Source: Chryseobacterium scophthalmum (GTDB lineage: Bacteria; Bacteroidota; Bacteroidia; Flavobacteriales; Weeksellaceae). Taken from it: a stretch of DNA of 64,000 nt. Below the pieces are notes generated by a model. The model saw only the letters and a list, made by a program, of their open reading frames with translations. It ran no database searches and had not been told where the DNA came from. How positions within the stretch are numbered: the first letter of the stretch is position 1; each line of letters opens with the position of its first letter. The position numbers and the translations under genes are program-made. The stretch is from NCBI RefSeq assembly GCF_900143185.1, contig NZ_FSRQ01000001.1, positions 1,302,001-1,366,000 of the forward strand, read 5' to 3'. Below are positions 8,197-16,927 of this stretch, in pieces.

Positions 8197-9546
8197 TTAT
8201 GATTCTTGTAGCTTGTGTGAGAAACGCAACACAATAAATTCAGCAGGACGCACTGCAGCCATACCAATCTCTACAATCATTCTTCCTTCCAAAATATCCT
8301 GAGCAGACATTGTTTTGTTTAAACCAACACTTACGTAATAAGCTTCTTCAGGTTTGCTTCCAGCCAATGCTCCGTCTTGCCATTGTTGATTAAGGAAATT
8401 TTCGATCATTGTTTGTACACGAATCCATGTATTGGCAGTATTTGGTTCGAAAACGAAACGTTCCGTAGCTTTCTTCACAGATTCTTCCACCATGTTGAAG
8501 AAACGACGTACAGAGATATATCTCCATTCATTGCTGTTTCCGTCTAAAGTTCTTGCTCCCCAAACTAATGGTCCTTTTCCTGTAAAAGTTCTGATCGCGT
8601 TGATCGATTTTCCTGATGTAGCATCTACATTAAGAGCTTCCTGATCCTGGTGAGAAATTTTCTCAATTGGTGCTACTACGAAATTAAGTCCAACATTAGC
8701 TGGTGCTTTGAATACTCCAGAAGTGCTGTCTACTTTAGCATAAACTCCTGCCATTGATGATGATGGAGCCAATACAACTGATTTAGATTCAATTGCTGCT
8801 TTAGCCAAGTTGTACAATTCTGAATCATTAGTTTTGAAATATTCCAGAGTCTTATTATCTGTAACAATAATAGCTGGATCATAACTGTAAGTTAATACTG
8901 TTTCTAATTTTGGATAATAAGCTGCTCCATATTTTAGACGCTCACCGCTTGGACCAGAACTAGGACCAGCAGTTCTAAATGTAGAAACATCCCCAAGAAC
9001 GTCCATAATAACGAATCTGTCTTTTAAATCTTCCGCTTGATCTAAAGCTAAATTATACAATTGATAAGCATGTGTTGTTGATAAGCCTTCCGCATCCGGG
9101 AAAACAATAAGAGTCGGTTCGTCTTCTTTTTCTAAAGTAGCAAGACCGTCTTTCAATTCATCTAAATCTACTGCATCTACTCCAGTTGGATAACCTACAG
9201 CGCTACCTACAGAAACGATATAACATGGTCCGCCACCGTTTGCAAAATACATTTGCATAGCATAATACATTTTGAAAGGACTAGGTGCTGATAATTGTGC
9301 CGTAACAGTTCTCGGCTTAATTGGTGGTGTTGTAGTCGCCTCAACTACAGTAAATGTAAACGCTTCATTTTTTGCTTTTCCGAAAAGCGTTTCGTATTCC
9401 AACATTGAAGAGATTCTTGTTGGCTCATTTTTTGGACCTTGTGCTGTATACCCGATAAAAGCGGGAATAGCAGTTTCTACTTGTGCTACAGATGGTGGGA
9501 ATTTTGCAATTTCCTCTACGTAGACTCCAGGTGTTTTGTAATTCAT
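8197..9546 (-). CDS. Contractile sheath protein, 449-residue form
   Basis: The protein starts NYKTPGVYVEE, the classic beginning of phage/eCIS tail sheath proteins, and ends with the conserved C-terminal domain (GARTLDGNSNEWRYISVRRF, AVRPAEFIVLRFSHKLQ). It is the shortest of three sheath paralogues here and lacks any large insertion, so it is the best candidate for the main helical sheath (Afp2-like). Its first 58 residues and last 130 or so are almost identical to the 574-residue paralogue upstream. The middle is diverged. It polymerises around the tube and contracts on firing. Confidence 0.92.
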   Translation of the reverse strand: MNYKTPGVYVEEIAKFPPSVAQVETAIPAFIGYTAQGPKNEPTRISSMLEYETLFGKAKNEAFTFTVVEATTTPPIKPRTVTAQLSAPSPFKMYYAMQMYFANGGGPCYIVSVGSAVGYPTGVDAVDLDELKDGLATLEKEDEPTLIVFPDAEGLSTTHAYQLYNLALDQAEDLKDRFVIMDVLGDVSTFRTAGPSSGPSGERLKYGAAYYPKLETVLTYSYDPAIIVTDNKTLEYFKTNDSELYNLAKAAIESKSVVLAPSSSMAGVYAKVDSTSGVFKAPANVGLNFVVAPIEKISHQDQEALNVDATSGKSINAIRTFTGKGPLVWGARTLDGNSNEWRYISVRRFFNMVEESVKKATERFVFEPNTANTWIRVQTMIENFLNQQWQDGALAGSKPEEAYYVSVGLNKTMSAQDILEGRMIVEIGMAAVRPAEFIVLRFSHKLQES

Positions 9547-9569
9547 TTTTTTTAATTTTAAAGTTAATA

Positions 9570-10001
9570 TTAGTTATTTTCGATCGTTAATCCTTCGTGT
9601 GCAATTTCCAGAGTTTCGATAGCTACCTCATTACCTTCAGCTTTCAAATCTGTTGCATTTACTTTTAGCGGGAATGCATTTTTCACTTTCCAAGTTACTG
9701 CAGGTTCTCCGTTTTCGTCTAAAAGTGAGATCGTAATTGATCTTCTCTCTACCGTATTTAATTGGATGGTTTGGAACCATTCAAAATATTCGTTATCACT
9801 CTTGAAAGTTCCTCTCTTTAAAGTAATGTTGCTGAAAGTCTTCAATCCCGGCATTTTAATCTTACTAAAATCAGGACTTGCACCATGTCTGTATTCAATT
9901 AAAGCTGCTTCGGCATTTAATCCGCTCACTTCCTGAAAACCTACTTTTGTTCCACCCCAATCAACTTCAAAGGCAAACTTTACTAATGGATATGTACTCA
10001 T
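9570..10001 (-). CDS. Major inner tube protein, copy B
   Basis: This second tube gene encodes a 143-residue product with exactly the same sequence as copy A at 7732-8163. Nucleotide differences are silent, for example near 9628 versus 7789. Because the protein is under strong constraint in a helical assembly, identity could reflect recent duplication, gene conversion or purifying selection. The gene lies 35 bases after the stop of the 574-residue sheath gene, mirroring the copy A arrangement. Function is as for copy A; dosage is the simplest explanation for two copies. Confidence 0.93.
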   Translation of the reverse strand: MSTYPLVKFAFEVDWGGTKVGFQEVSGLNAEAALIEYRHGASPDFSKIKMPGLKTFSNITLKRGTFKSDNEYFEWFQTIQLNTVERRSITISLLDENGEPAVTWKVKNAFPLKVNATDLKAEGNEVAIETLEIAHEGLTIENN

Positions 10002-10035
10002 AATTATTTTTTATTTAATTGTTATTTAGTTTATT

Positions 10036-11760
10036 TTATGATTCTTGTAGCTTGTGTGAGAAACGCAACACAATAAATTCAGCAGGACGCACTGCTGCCA
10101 TACCGATCTCTACGATCATTCTTCCTTCCAAGATATCCTGAGCAGACATTGTTTTATTTAAACCAACACTTACGTAATAAGCATCTTCAGGTTTACTTCC
10201 AGCCAATGCTCCGTCTTGCCATTGTTGATTAAGGAAATTTTCGATCATTGTTTGTACACGAATCCATGTATTGGCAGTATTTGGTTCGAAAACGAAACGT
10301 TCTGTAGCTTTTTTTACAGACTCTTCTACCATGTTGAAGAAACGACGTACAGAGATGTATCTCCATTCATTGCTGTTTCCGTCTAAAGTTCTTGCGCCCC
10401 AAACTAATGATCCTTTTCCGGTAAAAGTTCTGATTGCGTTAATTGATTTTCCGGATACGGCATCTACGTTAAGAGCGTCTTGCTCCCTGTCAGAAATTTT
10501 AACTAACGGTGCTTCTACGAAGTTCAGTCCTAGATTTGCCGGTGATTTCCATACTCCGGAAGTAGAATCTACTTTAGCATATACTCCTGCCATTGCTGAT
10601 GATGGTGTCAATACAACTCTATTAGATTCAATTGCTTTTTTAGCTTGGTTATACAATTCTGAGCTTGAAGTTTTCAATTCTGCTAAATTTTTCACACCAG
10701 AAGCACCGGTAACAGAAACATTAGCGTCTTCAAAATCATAAGTCAAAACTGTTTTTAATTTCGGGTGATAAGCTGCTCCATATTTTAGACCTTTTGAAAT
10801 TACTTTATTTCTAAAAACAGCCTCATCTCCAAGAACATCCATAATAACAAATCTGTCTTTCATTAGTTCTGCCTGATCTAAAGCTTTGTTGTAAAGAGAA
10901 TAGACTAAACTAATACCAGTAGTATCTCCAGCTCTTGAAACAGCTAAAGATTTAGCAACACCAACAGCAGTAGCGACAGTCGTAGCGGTCGTAAAATCTG
11001 TGTTAAAAGCATCGGCAACAACCTGAGCAGCAGCTTTAACAGTAGGGATAGTAGCATTATTAATAGCAGCAGCAACCTGAGCAGCGTCTACGACAGCTTG
11101 AGCAGCCTGAGCAGCAGCGACTTGAACTGTGTTGTTAGTATCAGTAACAGCATAAGTGTTAGCTTTAGCAACAGCAGCGGCAACAGCAGCCTCTAAATTA
11201 GCACCAGCAACAACATCTACAACAGCTTTAGCGGCATCTTTAGCTGCTGTAGCAGCAAGCTTATTACTGTCAGCAACATCAGCAGCAGCTTGAGCAGCAG
11301 CAATATCAGCAGCAGTAGGAACTAAACCTTGAAGATCCGGGAAGACGATTAATGTAGGTTCGTCTTCCTTTTTTAACAATTCAAGACCTTTTAATAAAGT
11401 TTTATCTGTTGTAGAAGATTCTACAAGCACAAGATCTGTGTAATTTCCTACAGAAACGATATAACAAGCACCACCACCGTTTGCAAAATACATTTGCATG
11501 GCATAGTACATTTTAAAATCGCTTACTTTCGTTTGTGTTGCTGTTGCAACGCCACCTTTGAAAGCTACAGCAAAGGTTTCAGGGTTTGCTTTTCCAAAAA
11601 GAGTTTCGTACTCCAACATTGAAGAGATTCTTGTTGGTTTGTTTTTTGGTCCATCAGCAGTGTACCCAATAAAAGCGGGAATAGCTGTTTCAACTTGCGC
11701 TACGGAAGGCGGAAACTTTGCCAATTCCTCCACATAGACTCCAGGGGTTTTGTAATTCAT
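10036..11760 (-). CDS. Contractile sheath paralogue with alanine-rich helical insertion
   Basis: The 574-residue protein has complete sheath N- and C-terminal regions nearly identical to the 449-residue paralogue. Between about residues 147 and 284 (DNA about 10909-11322) it carries an insertion made largely of Ala, Val, Asp, Asn and Thr in helix-favouring order. This replaces a loop of about 10 residues that joins the FPD strand to the YSLYNKALDQ helix in the shorter paralogue. In Afp, three sheath paralogues coexist and the larger ones add exposed domains, so this may be the Afp3/Afp4-like subunit decorating the particle. Codon use in the insertion is repetitive (many GCA/GCT/GCC alanines), suggesting repeat expansion. 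Confidence 0.9.
   Translation of the reverse strand: MNYKTPGVYVEELAKFPPSVAQVETAIPAFIGYTADGPKNKPTRISSMLEYETLFGKANPETFAVAFKGGVATATQTKVSDFKMYYAMQMYFANGGGACYIVSVGNYTDLVLVESSTTDKTLLKGLELLKKEDEPTLIVFPDLQGLVPTAADIAAAQAAADVADSNKLAATAAKDAAKAVVDVVAGANLEAAVAAAVAKANTYAVTDTNNTVQVAAAQAAQAVVDAAQVAAAINNATIPTVKAAAQVVADAFNTDFTTATTVATAVGVAKSLAVSRAGDTTGISLVYSLYNKALDQAELMKDRFVIMDVLGDEAVFRNKVISKGLKYGAAYHPKLKTVLTYDFEDANVSVTGASGVKNLAELKTSSSELYNQAKKAIESNRVVLTPSSAMAGVYAKVDSTSGVWKSPANLGLNFVEAPLVKISDREQDALNVDAVSGKSINAIRTFTGKGSLVWGARTLDGNSNEWRYISVRRFFNMVEESVKKATERFVFEPNTANTWIRVQTMIENFLNQQWQDGALAGSKPEDAYYVSVGLNKTMSAQDILEGRMIVEIGMAAVRPAEFIVLRFSHKLQES
10909..11322 (-). repeat. Low-complexity alanine-rich coding insertion in sheath gene
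   Basis: This stretch encodes residues 147-284 of the second sheath protein. On the plus strand it reads as repeated runs of AGCAGC, AACAGC and CAGCAACCTG-like words, far more repetitive than the flanking code. The product is an alanine-rich set of probable amphipathic helices with no cysteine, proline-rich or glycine-rich linker. The neighbouring paralogue has only a short loop here. Confidence 0.75.
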
Positions 11761-11838
11761 TTTTTAAAAAATTTTAAATTAATATTAATTATTCCTCGAA
11801 GTAAAACTTCGAATTTTCATTCGTGATCGATTGTATTT

Positions 11839-13587
11839 TTAGGATTGTTGCAGTTTGTGTGAGAAATTTAAAATGATAAATTCTGCAGGGCGTACTAATG
11901 CTATTTTGATTTCTACATTCATCGGATTGATGATATTTTCAGTAACAGGATCTTTGCTTCCGTACACTTTTACTTCGTAAGCTTCTTTCGGGGTACTTCC
12001 TGCCAATGCACCTTCCATCCATTGCTGGTTTAGAAAATTTTCTAACATTGTTTTTGCTCGCAACCATGTGTGCGGAGTATGAGGCTCGTGAATAAATCTT
12101 TCGAGCGAATCACTGATCGATTGTTCAAGCATATTATAATAGCGACGTACATGCACATATTTCCATTCATTGTCTTTTCCGTCACCTTTTTTATCTTTTC
12201 CATCAAGGGTTCTGGCTCCCCAGATTAAGTTGCCTTTTCCTGTAAAAAATCTAATCGCATTGATCGATTTCCCGAAATCATGAATGTTTAAATCTGACTG
12301 TTCCTTCTCAGAAACTTTTTCTGTTGGCTCTGTGACGTAACTAAGACTTACGTTTGCCGGAGCCTTCCACACGCCTCTTACACTATCTACTCTACCATAA
12401 ACTCCTGCAATTGCTGATGATGGTGGTAAAACAACTTGTAAAGATTTTATGGCTTCTTTTATTTGATTGTATAATAAAGAATCAGATGACTGTAGGTTTT
12501 TCAATGTTAAACCATTTGCATTCCCTACCTTATCTTTTGAAAGACGAATTGCATCGATTAAATCATCAAATTCTCCTCTAAAAATAGGGGTATTCACCTG
12601 TAAATCCTGAGGTATCCTAAAATCGTCTATTGTTCCGTCATATATCGCATCTACCACAGCTTTAGCCTCATTAAGCGGTTCTCTTAAAGCATCTTTAGAA
12701 TCAGCAGTTTCATAAATTTCTTCTGCAATCGCAATAGCTTGCTCTAATAAATCTGCCAGTACAAAACCATTTACAGATGTGGTTGAAATTTCAGCGGTTG
12801 CTAAATCTCTCAATACTTCTAAAGCAGCAATTTCACCCGCATAAAAATCATCGTTTTCTTGATTTGTTTCTTGTAAACCGGTATGCGTTATTGTCTTATC
12901 TTCATCAAAACTATAATTCAAAATGGTTTTAAGATGAGGAAAATAAGCTGCCGCATGGTTAGTTGAACCTACTCCAGCTCTAAAGTTGCCAATTGTTGCA
13001 GAATTTCCTTCGTAAGTATCTAAAATGGCAAACCTTTTTTTTGTTTCTAATTTTCCTATTGTATAATTGTAAAGCTCGTAAAAACTTGGTTCTGTTAATG
13101 AGACAGCATCTGGAAAGACAAGAAGAATAGGATCTTCAATAGCTTTTAAGGTGTCAACTTTATCCAATCCATTTTGCAGGGAAGATAATTGTACTCCCGT
13201 TGAAGCCGAAGCATAAGTTCCTACAGAAACAATGTAACACGGACCGCCACCATTCGCAAAATACATCTGTAGTGAATAATACATTAAAAACTGTACTTCC
13301 GGTGCTACAACAGTTAGTCCTTTATCTTTGGTGTCTTTTAGTTGAATGCTTTCCAGCTTTGCTTTTCCAAACTTATCTTCAAATTCCAAAAGAGAACTGA
13401 TCTTAAGATTTTTATTAGTATTATTATTAATATTAATAGCATTAGTATTATCATTAATATCATAACCTTCTGGGATTTGATTAGTATACCCAATAAATGT
13501 AGGTATCGCTGTGTCTATTAATGCAATTGAATAAGGAAGTTTTGTAATTTCTTCAACTGAAACACCTGGTGTTGTTGGATTTGGCAT
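11839..13587 (-). CDS. Third contractile sheath paralogue (582 residues)
   Basis: The N-terminus (TTPGVSVEEITKLPYS) and C-terminus (GARTLDG, HVRRYYNMLEQS, LVRPAEFIILNFSHKLQ) identify a sheath protein. It is more diverged than the other two, which share long near-identical blocks. It carries an extra acidic helical segment at about residues 233-365 (DNA about 12490-12890), at a different site from the insertion in the second paralogue. A shorter Asn/Ile-rich insertion lies near residues 40-60. It is the first sheath gene of the operon. Position and divergence suggest a specialised ring, for example at the baseplate or cap end. Confidence 0.88.
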   Translation of the reverse strand: MPNPTTPGVSVEEITKLPYSIALIDTAIPTFIGYTNQIPEGYDINDNTNAININNNTNKNLKISSLLEFEDKFGKAKLESIQLKDTKDKGLTVVAPEVQFLMYYSLQMYFANGGGPCYIVSVGTYASASTGVQLSSLQNGLDKVDTLKAIEDPILLVFPDAVSLTEPSFYELYNYTIGKLETKKRFAILDTYEGNSATIGNFRAGVGSTNHAAAYFPHLKTILNYSFDEDKTITHTGLQETNQENDDFYAGEIAALEVLRDLATAEISTTSVNGFVLADLLEQAIAIAEEIYETADSKDALREPLNEAKAVVDAIYDGTIDDFRIPQDLQVNTPIFRGEFDDLIDAIRLSKDKVGNANGLTLKNLQSSDSLLYNQIKEAIKSLQVVLPPSSAIAGVYGRVDSVRGVWKAPANVSLSYVTEPTEKVSEKEQSDLNIHDFGKSINAIRFFTGKGNLIWGARTLDGKDKKGDGKDNEWKYVHVRRYYNMLEQSISDSLERFIHEPHTPHTWLRAKTMLENFLNQQWMEGALAGSTPKEAYEVKVYGSKDPVTENIINPMNVEIKIALVRPAEFIILNFSHKLQQS

Positions 13588-13632
13588 GATTTAAAAATTT
13601 GAATAAAAGGTTATTAGTTTTTGTTTTTATGG

Positions 13633-14217
13633 TTAATTAACTTTAATACTCTCAATATTAACGTCATTAATTAATTCAATAGAGGTAACATCTTTAGCCA
13701 CAATTTTTATTACACTGATTTTATATAAGACAGAAGGCATTACCTTTCCGCCCAATAATCCCCAAATGTAACTCAGCTGTTCAAACGGAATAGTGTGTAA
13801 CTCGATCCTGAATTTGAAATCATTCTCTCTCTCGTCTTCCGGATCAAGATATTCCAATACATTGTTGGTCTGAAACACCTCAATCACTTTTGAAATATTT
13901 GCTAAAGCGTTCGCATAGGTTGCTCTGTGAGCAGCGATCATTACATATAAGTTTAAGTAAGCAGGTGGGCTCTCCATTTTCATATCAAACTGAGTCGGGT
14001 TTTCGCTTATCTGCACTTTATTGTATCTTGATCTGTTTTTCAATGTAGATTCTTCTTCAACATTCAGCAGGGTAATTACTACTTTATTATCAAGACCTGA
14101 GGTGTCGTCATCATGTTTTGCGATGTCATCAACAACAGCAATATCACCTAAAACATCCTGTAAACCTTCTGAGCTGTTCAGCTGATTTTTTAAAATGGTC
14201 AATACTTCGTTTATCAT
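13633..14217 (-). CDS. DUF4255 protein, eCIS cap/tube-terminator (Afp16-like)
   Basis: The 194-residue protein begins MINEVLTILKNQLN and contains VVITLLNVEEESTLKNR and a YLNLYVMIAAH strand, which I recognise as the DUF4255/Pvc16 N-terminal family. In Afp and AlgoCIS relatives this protein terminates the tube or attaches the cap, fixing particle length together with the tape measure. Here it is the first gene of the structural operon. It lies 20 bases downstream of a predicted transcription start and 45 bases upstream of the first sheath gene. No signal peptide is present. Confidence 0.87.
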   Translation of the reverse strand: MINEVLTILKNQLNSSEGLQDVLGDIAVVDDIAKHDDDTSGLDNKVVITLLNVEEESTLKNRSRYNKVQISENPTQFDMKMESPPAYLNLYVMIAAHRATYANALANISKVIEVFQTNNVLEYLDPEDERENDFKFRIELHTIPFEQLSYIWGLLGGKVMPSVLYKISVIKIVAKDVTSIELINDVNIESIKVN

Positions 14218-14243
14218 AATTTCTGTTCTTAATTATTATGCTG

Positions 14244-14276
14244 CAAACATACAATCATCGCCAATCAAAAGACAAA
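14244..14276 (-). promoter_or_regulatory. Flavobacterial-type promoter of the eCIS structural operon
   Basis: On the minus strand TATGTTTG (14251-14244) fits the TAnnTTTG -7 element. A TTTG at 14276-14273 lies 21 bases upstream, within the usual -33/-7 spacing for Bacteroidota. The predicted start of transcription is near 14237, about 20 bases before the DUF4255 ATG. This is the only strong match seen immediately upstream of the 14-kb minus-strand operon. Confidence 0.6.
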
Positions 14277-14887
14277 TATTTTGGGGTCTCTTACCTGTCT
14301 TTGCAGTAAATACTATTTTCACTCATTTATGAAAACATTTAAAAACAAAACACATAAACAATTGATAAACAAATAATTAAAACCATTATTTAAAAGTAAA
14401 ATTTAAATAAAAATTATTTTAATCTAATCAAAGTGAAATTAAAGCTTGTTATTTAGGTCTAATTTTATAATTAAAAATCATTTTATTTCAGTAGAAAATT
14501 GAAGAGTAATTGAATATGATTTTTTTGTGATTTTAGACCTTGTTTTGAAATCAATATTTATTAAAATTGAAAAACTTTGTGGATGTTTCCTAATGTTTTG
14601 ACAGGCAACTAAATTCTTAGCCCCGATTGCAATGAAAATCCTTTTTTGAAAAAAAAGATTGTAATGAAAAGCGGGATAAAGCTCCTAAAAAATGCACAAA
14701 GTTCAGCACTTTTCTGATTATAAATTTTCCGTTTTACATCAAAGAATTTTCCAGAAATTGTAAACCTGCATGATCAGCAAATAATTTTCTCTTTTACTGC
14801 AAAGACTGAATAGAACTACTTCATAATTCGAAAATATGTCTTTTGTTCGCTTAATTTTGACCCCAATAATTTTAAAACTTTAATCAC
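14277..14887. other. 611-base AT-rich divergent intergenic region
   Basis: This region separates the minus-strand structural operon from the plus-strand tape-measure genes. I see no convincing open reading frame. It contains the dispersed flavobacterial repeat described at 14618-14690 and A/T-rich tracts likely to hold plus-strand promoter sequences for the gene at 14888. No intrinsic terminator is apparent. Confidence 0.5.
14618..14690. repeat. Dispersed flavobacterial intergenic element (TAGCCCCGAT...GCGGGA type)
   Basis: The sequence has the word order TAGCCCCGATTG, GAAAATCC, a poly-A/T spacer, GATTGTAATGAAAAGCGGGA and AGCTCCTAAAA. I recall this pattern as a common repeated intergenic element of Flavobacteriia, with two imperfect GATTGnAATGAAAA halves. 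The assignment rests on memory of the pattern and not on a search. No function is established that I know of. Confidence 0.5.
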
Positions 14888-15202
14888 ATGAATATCAAAA
14901 AACTTTTTAGCAAGCGCAATGAAATCATTGGCGGTCATTTCAATGAATTACGCTCAAAAATTGGTATCGCTAATCAAAGCGAAGAATACGTTTTCTCTGT
15001 AAGAGAAGAAATCTGTAACCAATGTCCTTTAAAAAATGGCAACAACTGTAATGCGATGAAATGGCTTAATCCGAATACACTGGAAGTTCTGGATCATCCA
15101 AAAGAAGGGTTTGTAAGAGGTTGCGGATGCAGGTTGAGCGCCAAGCAAAGATCAACATTAAGTCTTTGTCCGGCTGGTTTTTGGGGTGGAGAATTCGACT
15201 AA
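14888..15202 (+). CDS. Six-cysteine small protein of unknown function
   Basis: I do not recognise a named family for this 104-residue protein. Six cysteines fall in the last 62 residues: C43 and C46 (CNQCP), C54, C79 and C81 (GCGC), and C94 (CPAG). They are spaced as in a metal-binding or Fe-S module. The N-terminal 40 residues are basic and helical. It has no signal peptide. It precedes the tape-measure gene by 50 bases on the same strand, so it may be co-transcribed with eCIS genes, but no functional link is proven. Confidence 0.75.
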   Translation: MNIKKLFSKRNEIIGGHFNELRSKIGIANQSEEYVFSVREEICNQCPLKNGNNCNAMKWLNPNTLEVLDHPKEGFVRGCGCRLSAKQRSTLSLCPAGFWGGEFD

Positions 15203-15252
15203 AAACCAAACAATTTAACAGCTCCTAATTTTTTAATTAAAATCCATTTAGC

Positions 15253-16743
15253 GTGAAGCAAGATCATATCATACAGAAAGTTTTTGTTGAAATTAGCGTC
15301 AACAACAAAGACAAAGCGTTTAGTATAAAAGAAGATATCAGTAGCTTTTTGTCTATTGATGTTTTTCCGGAAATAGAAAAATACATCAATGCTTTAGAGT
15401 ACAAATTAGATGATCATACTCTTCAAATTCCGCATTTAGAACTGAATCTGGATGTAAAAAGCAGCTCGCTAAATGCTGAATTAAAAGATAAAATTGCGCA
15501 ACTCTTTAAAGATGAACTGTCTGAAATTACAAAGCCAATTGACAAGTCAGATCAAGAAACAGAAAGCGATTCTAAAGCATATTTAGTTGACAATCAGGAA
15601 AAAGCAATTCAAACTTTTATCTATTTTTTAGAAAAAGGAAATATGCCTTGGTGGAATTCAAGTACAAATGGGATTGCTTTTTTGGAACCAGCGGTATTTA
15701 ACACATTGATTGTGAACAGCAATTTTCAAAAAAAAATTATTTCTGTTTTCTCAAAGCCAAATGTTCAGGAACGGATTATCAATCAACTTTCAGATGAACA
15801 AATTGCGCAATTATGTTTGTCTATTTTAAAAAATAGGGAGTTAAAAATCAATTTAAATGTTGATATCATACAATATATTTCAAAACTGAATCATGCAGAA
15901 AGACAAATCGTTTGGCGTTTGGTTTTGAATGTGTTGTCGCAGCATTTAAGCTCATCAAATGTTAATATTCGGGAATATCTTCTGCAACAAATAATAAAAA
16001 TTGAATCAGCTTCGACCGTTTTTTCAAAGACAAAAAACAAGCATGAGAATCTGAAAACCGTAGTTAAGATATTCCCTTTTATTAAAGAAGATGAAATATT
16101 TGAAAGTATAGAAAGCATCAAAAATAATCCAAAAGAAAAGTCTGAAAAGTCTGAAAATGCAAAAACTCTGAAGGAAACAATTCATCAAAAGAATGAAACA
16201 TTTCACAAAAATTTAAGTCAAGACGACAATAATGAATTAAGCCAAGATGATGGGCAATATGTTCAAAATGCAGGACTTATTTTGATCCATCCATTTATCA
16301 AAACTTTTTTTGAACATTGTGATCTTATCGATCTAAAAACCCAGCAACTTATCAATCCTGAGTTGTGCGCGCATTTGTTACATTATATCGCGACCGGAAA
16401 AACAAACGACCCAGAATATGACATGGTTTTTGAAAAATTCTTATGCAATATTCCGATGCATCAAACCATTAACAGACATATTAAACTTTCTCGTAAGCAT
16501 AAAACACAAGCCAAAAATGTCATAGAAAGCGTTCAGCATAACTGGAGTTCAATGAAAAAATCCTCTGTAGCATTATTACAAAACGAGTTTTTCCAGCGTC
16601 CGGGTAAATTAGTGGTCACCGATCATGATTATACTCTTACTGTAGAACAAAAAACACAAGATATTTTACTTAAAAATCTCGGTTGGGGACTTGGTCTCGT
16701 CAAACTCCCGTGGAAAAAGAAATTTATGTTTGTGAATTGGTAA
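15253..16743 (+). CDS. Contractile injection system tape-measure protein (Afp14-like)
   Basis: The 496-residue protein starts with a GTG at 15253. Its start resembles the CIS_TMP family (HIIQKVFVEISVNNKDKAF). It ends with that family's signature: NAGLILIHPFIKTFF at about residue 336, then LLKNLGWGLGLVKLPWKKKF and FVNW at the very C-terminus. The tape measure sets sheath/tube length. At 496 residues it is on the short side for the family, predicting a comparatively short particle. The central region (about 100-330) is helical and charged. It is encoded opposite to the structural operon, so length control is transcribed separately. Confidence 0.88.
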   Translation: MKQDHIIQKVFVEISVNNKDKAFSIKEDISSFLSIDVFPEIEKYINALEYKLDDHTLQIPHLELNLDVKSSSLNAELKDKIAQLFKDELSEITKPIDKSDQETESDSKAYLVDNQEKAIQTFIYFLEKGNMPWWNSSTNGIAFLEPAVFNTLIVNSNFQKKIISVFSKPNVQERIINQLSDEQIAQLCLSILKNRELKINLNVDIIQYISKLNHAERQIVWRLVLNVLSQHLSSSNVNIREYLLQQIIKIESASTVFSKTKNKHENLKTVVKIFPFIKEDEIFESIESIKNNPKEKSEKSENAKTLKETIHQKNETFHKNLSQDDNNELSQDDGQYVQNAGLILIHPFIKTFFEHCDLIDLKTQQLINPELCAHLLHYIATGKTNDPEYDMVFEKFLCNIPMHQTINRHIKLSRKHKTQAKNVIESVQHNWSSMKKSSVALLQNEFFQRPGKLVVTDHDYTLTVEQKTQDILLKNLGWGLGLVKLPWKKKFMFVNW

Positions 16744-16851
16744 TCATCGCTAGTTATTTTTTTTTAAACATTCTAAAATCGCAAGCTGAATAGCCATTTT
16801 TAGTCCTTCAGGTTCTAAAAAATCTATTATGATCTAATTCTTAAGATCAAT

Positions 16852-16894
16852 AGACCTATAAAACGCAAACATATCAATTGCGTTTTATAGGTCT
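16852..16894. repeat. Perfect 17-base hairpin between tape-measure and cargo genes
   Basis: AGACCTATAAAACGCAA at 16852-16868 is the exact inverse complement of 16878-16894, with a 9-base loop. No T-run follows on either strand, so it is not a textbook intrinsic terminator. It lies 34 bases before the start of the large cargo-like gene. It could stall or process transcripts, or partly separate expression of the two genes. Confidence 0.7.
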
Positions 16895-16927
16895 TCTAAC
16901 TCAATATGAAATTAAAAAACTAAGTCA

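Noticed and set aside
7732..10001. Assembly duplication artefact of the tube gene
   Set aside because: The two copies differ at many silent positions and the linked sheath genes differ in the middle, so they are true separate copies.
10909..11322. CRISPR array or non-coding satellite
   Set aside because: The repetition is codon-level in an intact sheath frame, with no regular repeat-spacer length.
1..14217. Type VI secretion system (T6SS-iii) instead of eCIS
   Set aside because: The tube, sheath, LysM, DUF5908, DUF4255 and tape-measure set is the Afp/eCIS set. I see no TssB/TssC-type split sheath and no membrane-complex genes.
16852..16894. Phage attachment site
   Set aside because: No integrase, tRNA or direct-repeat boundary is present nearby.
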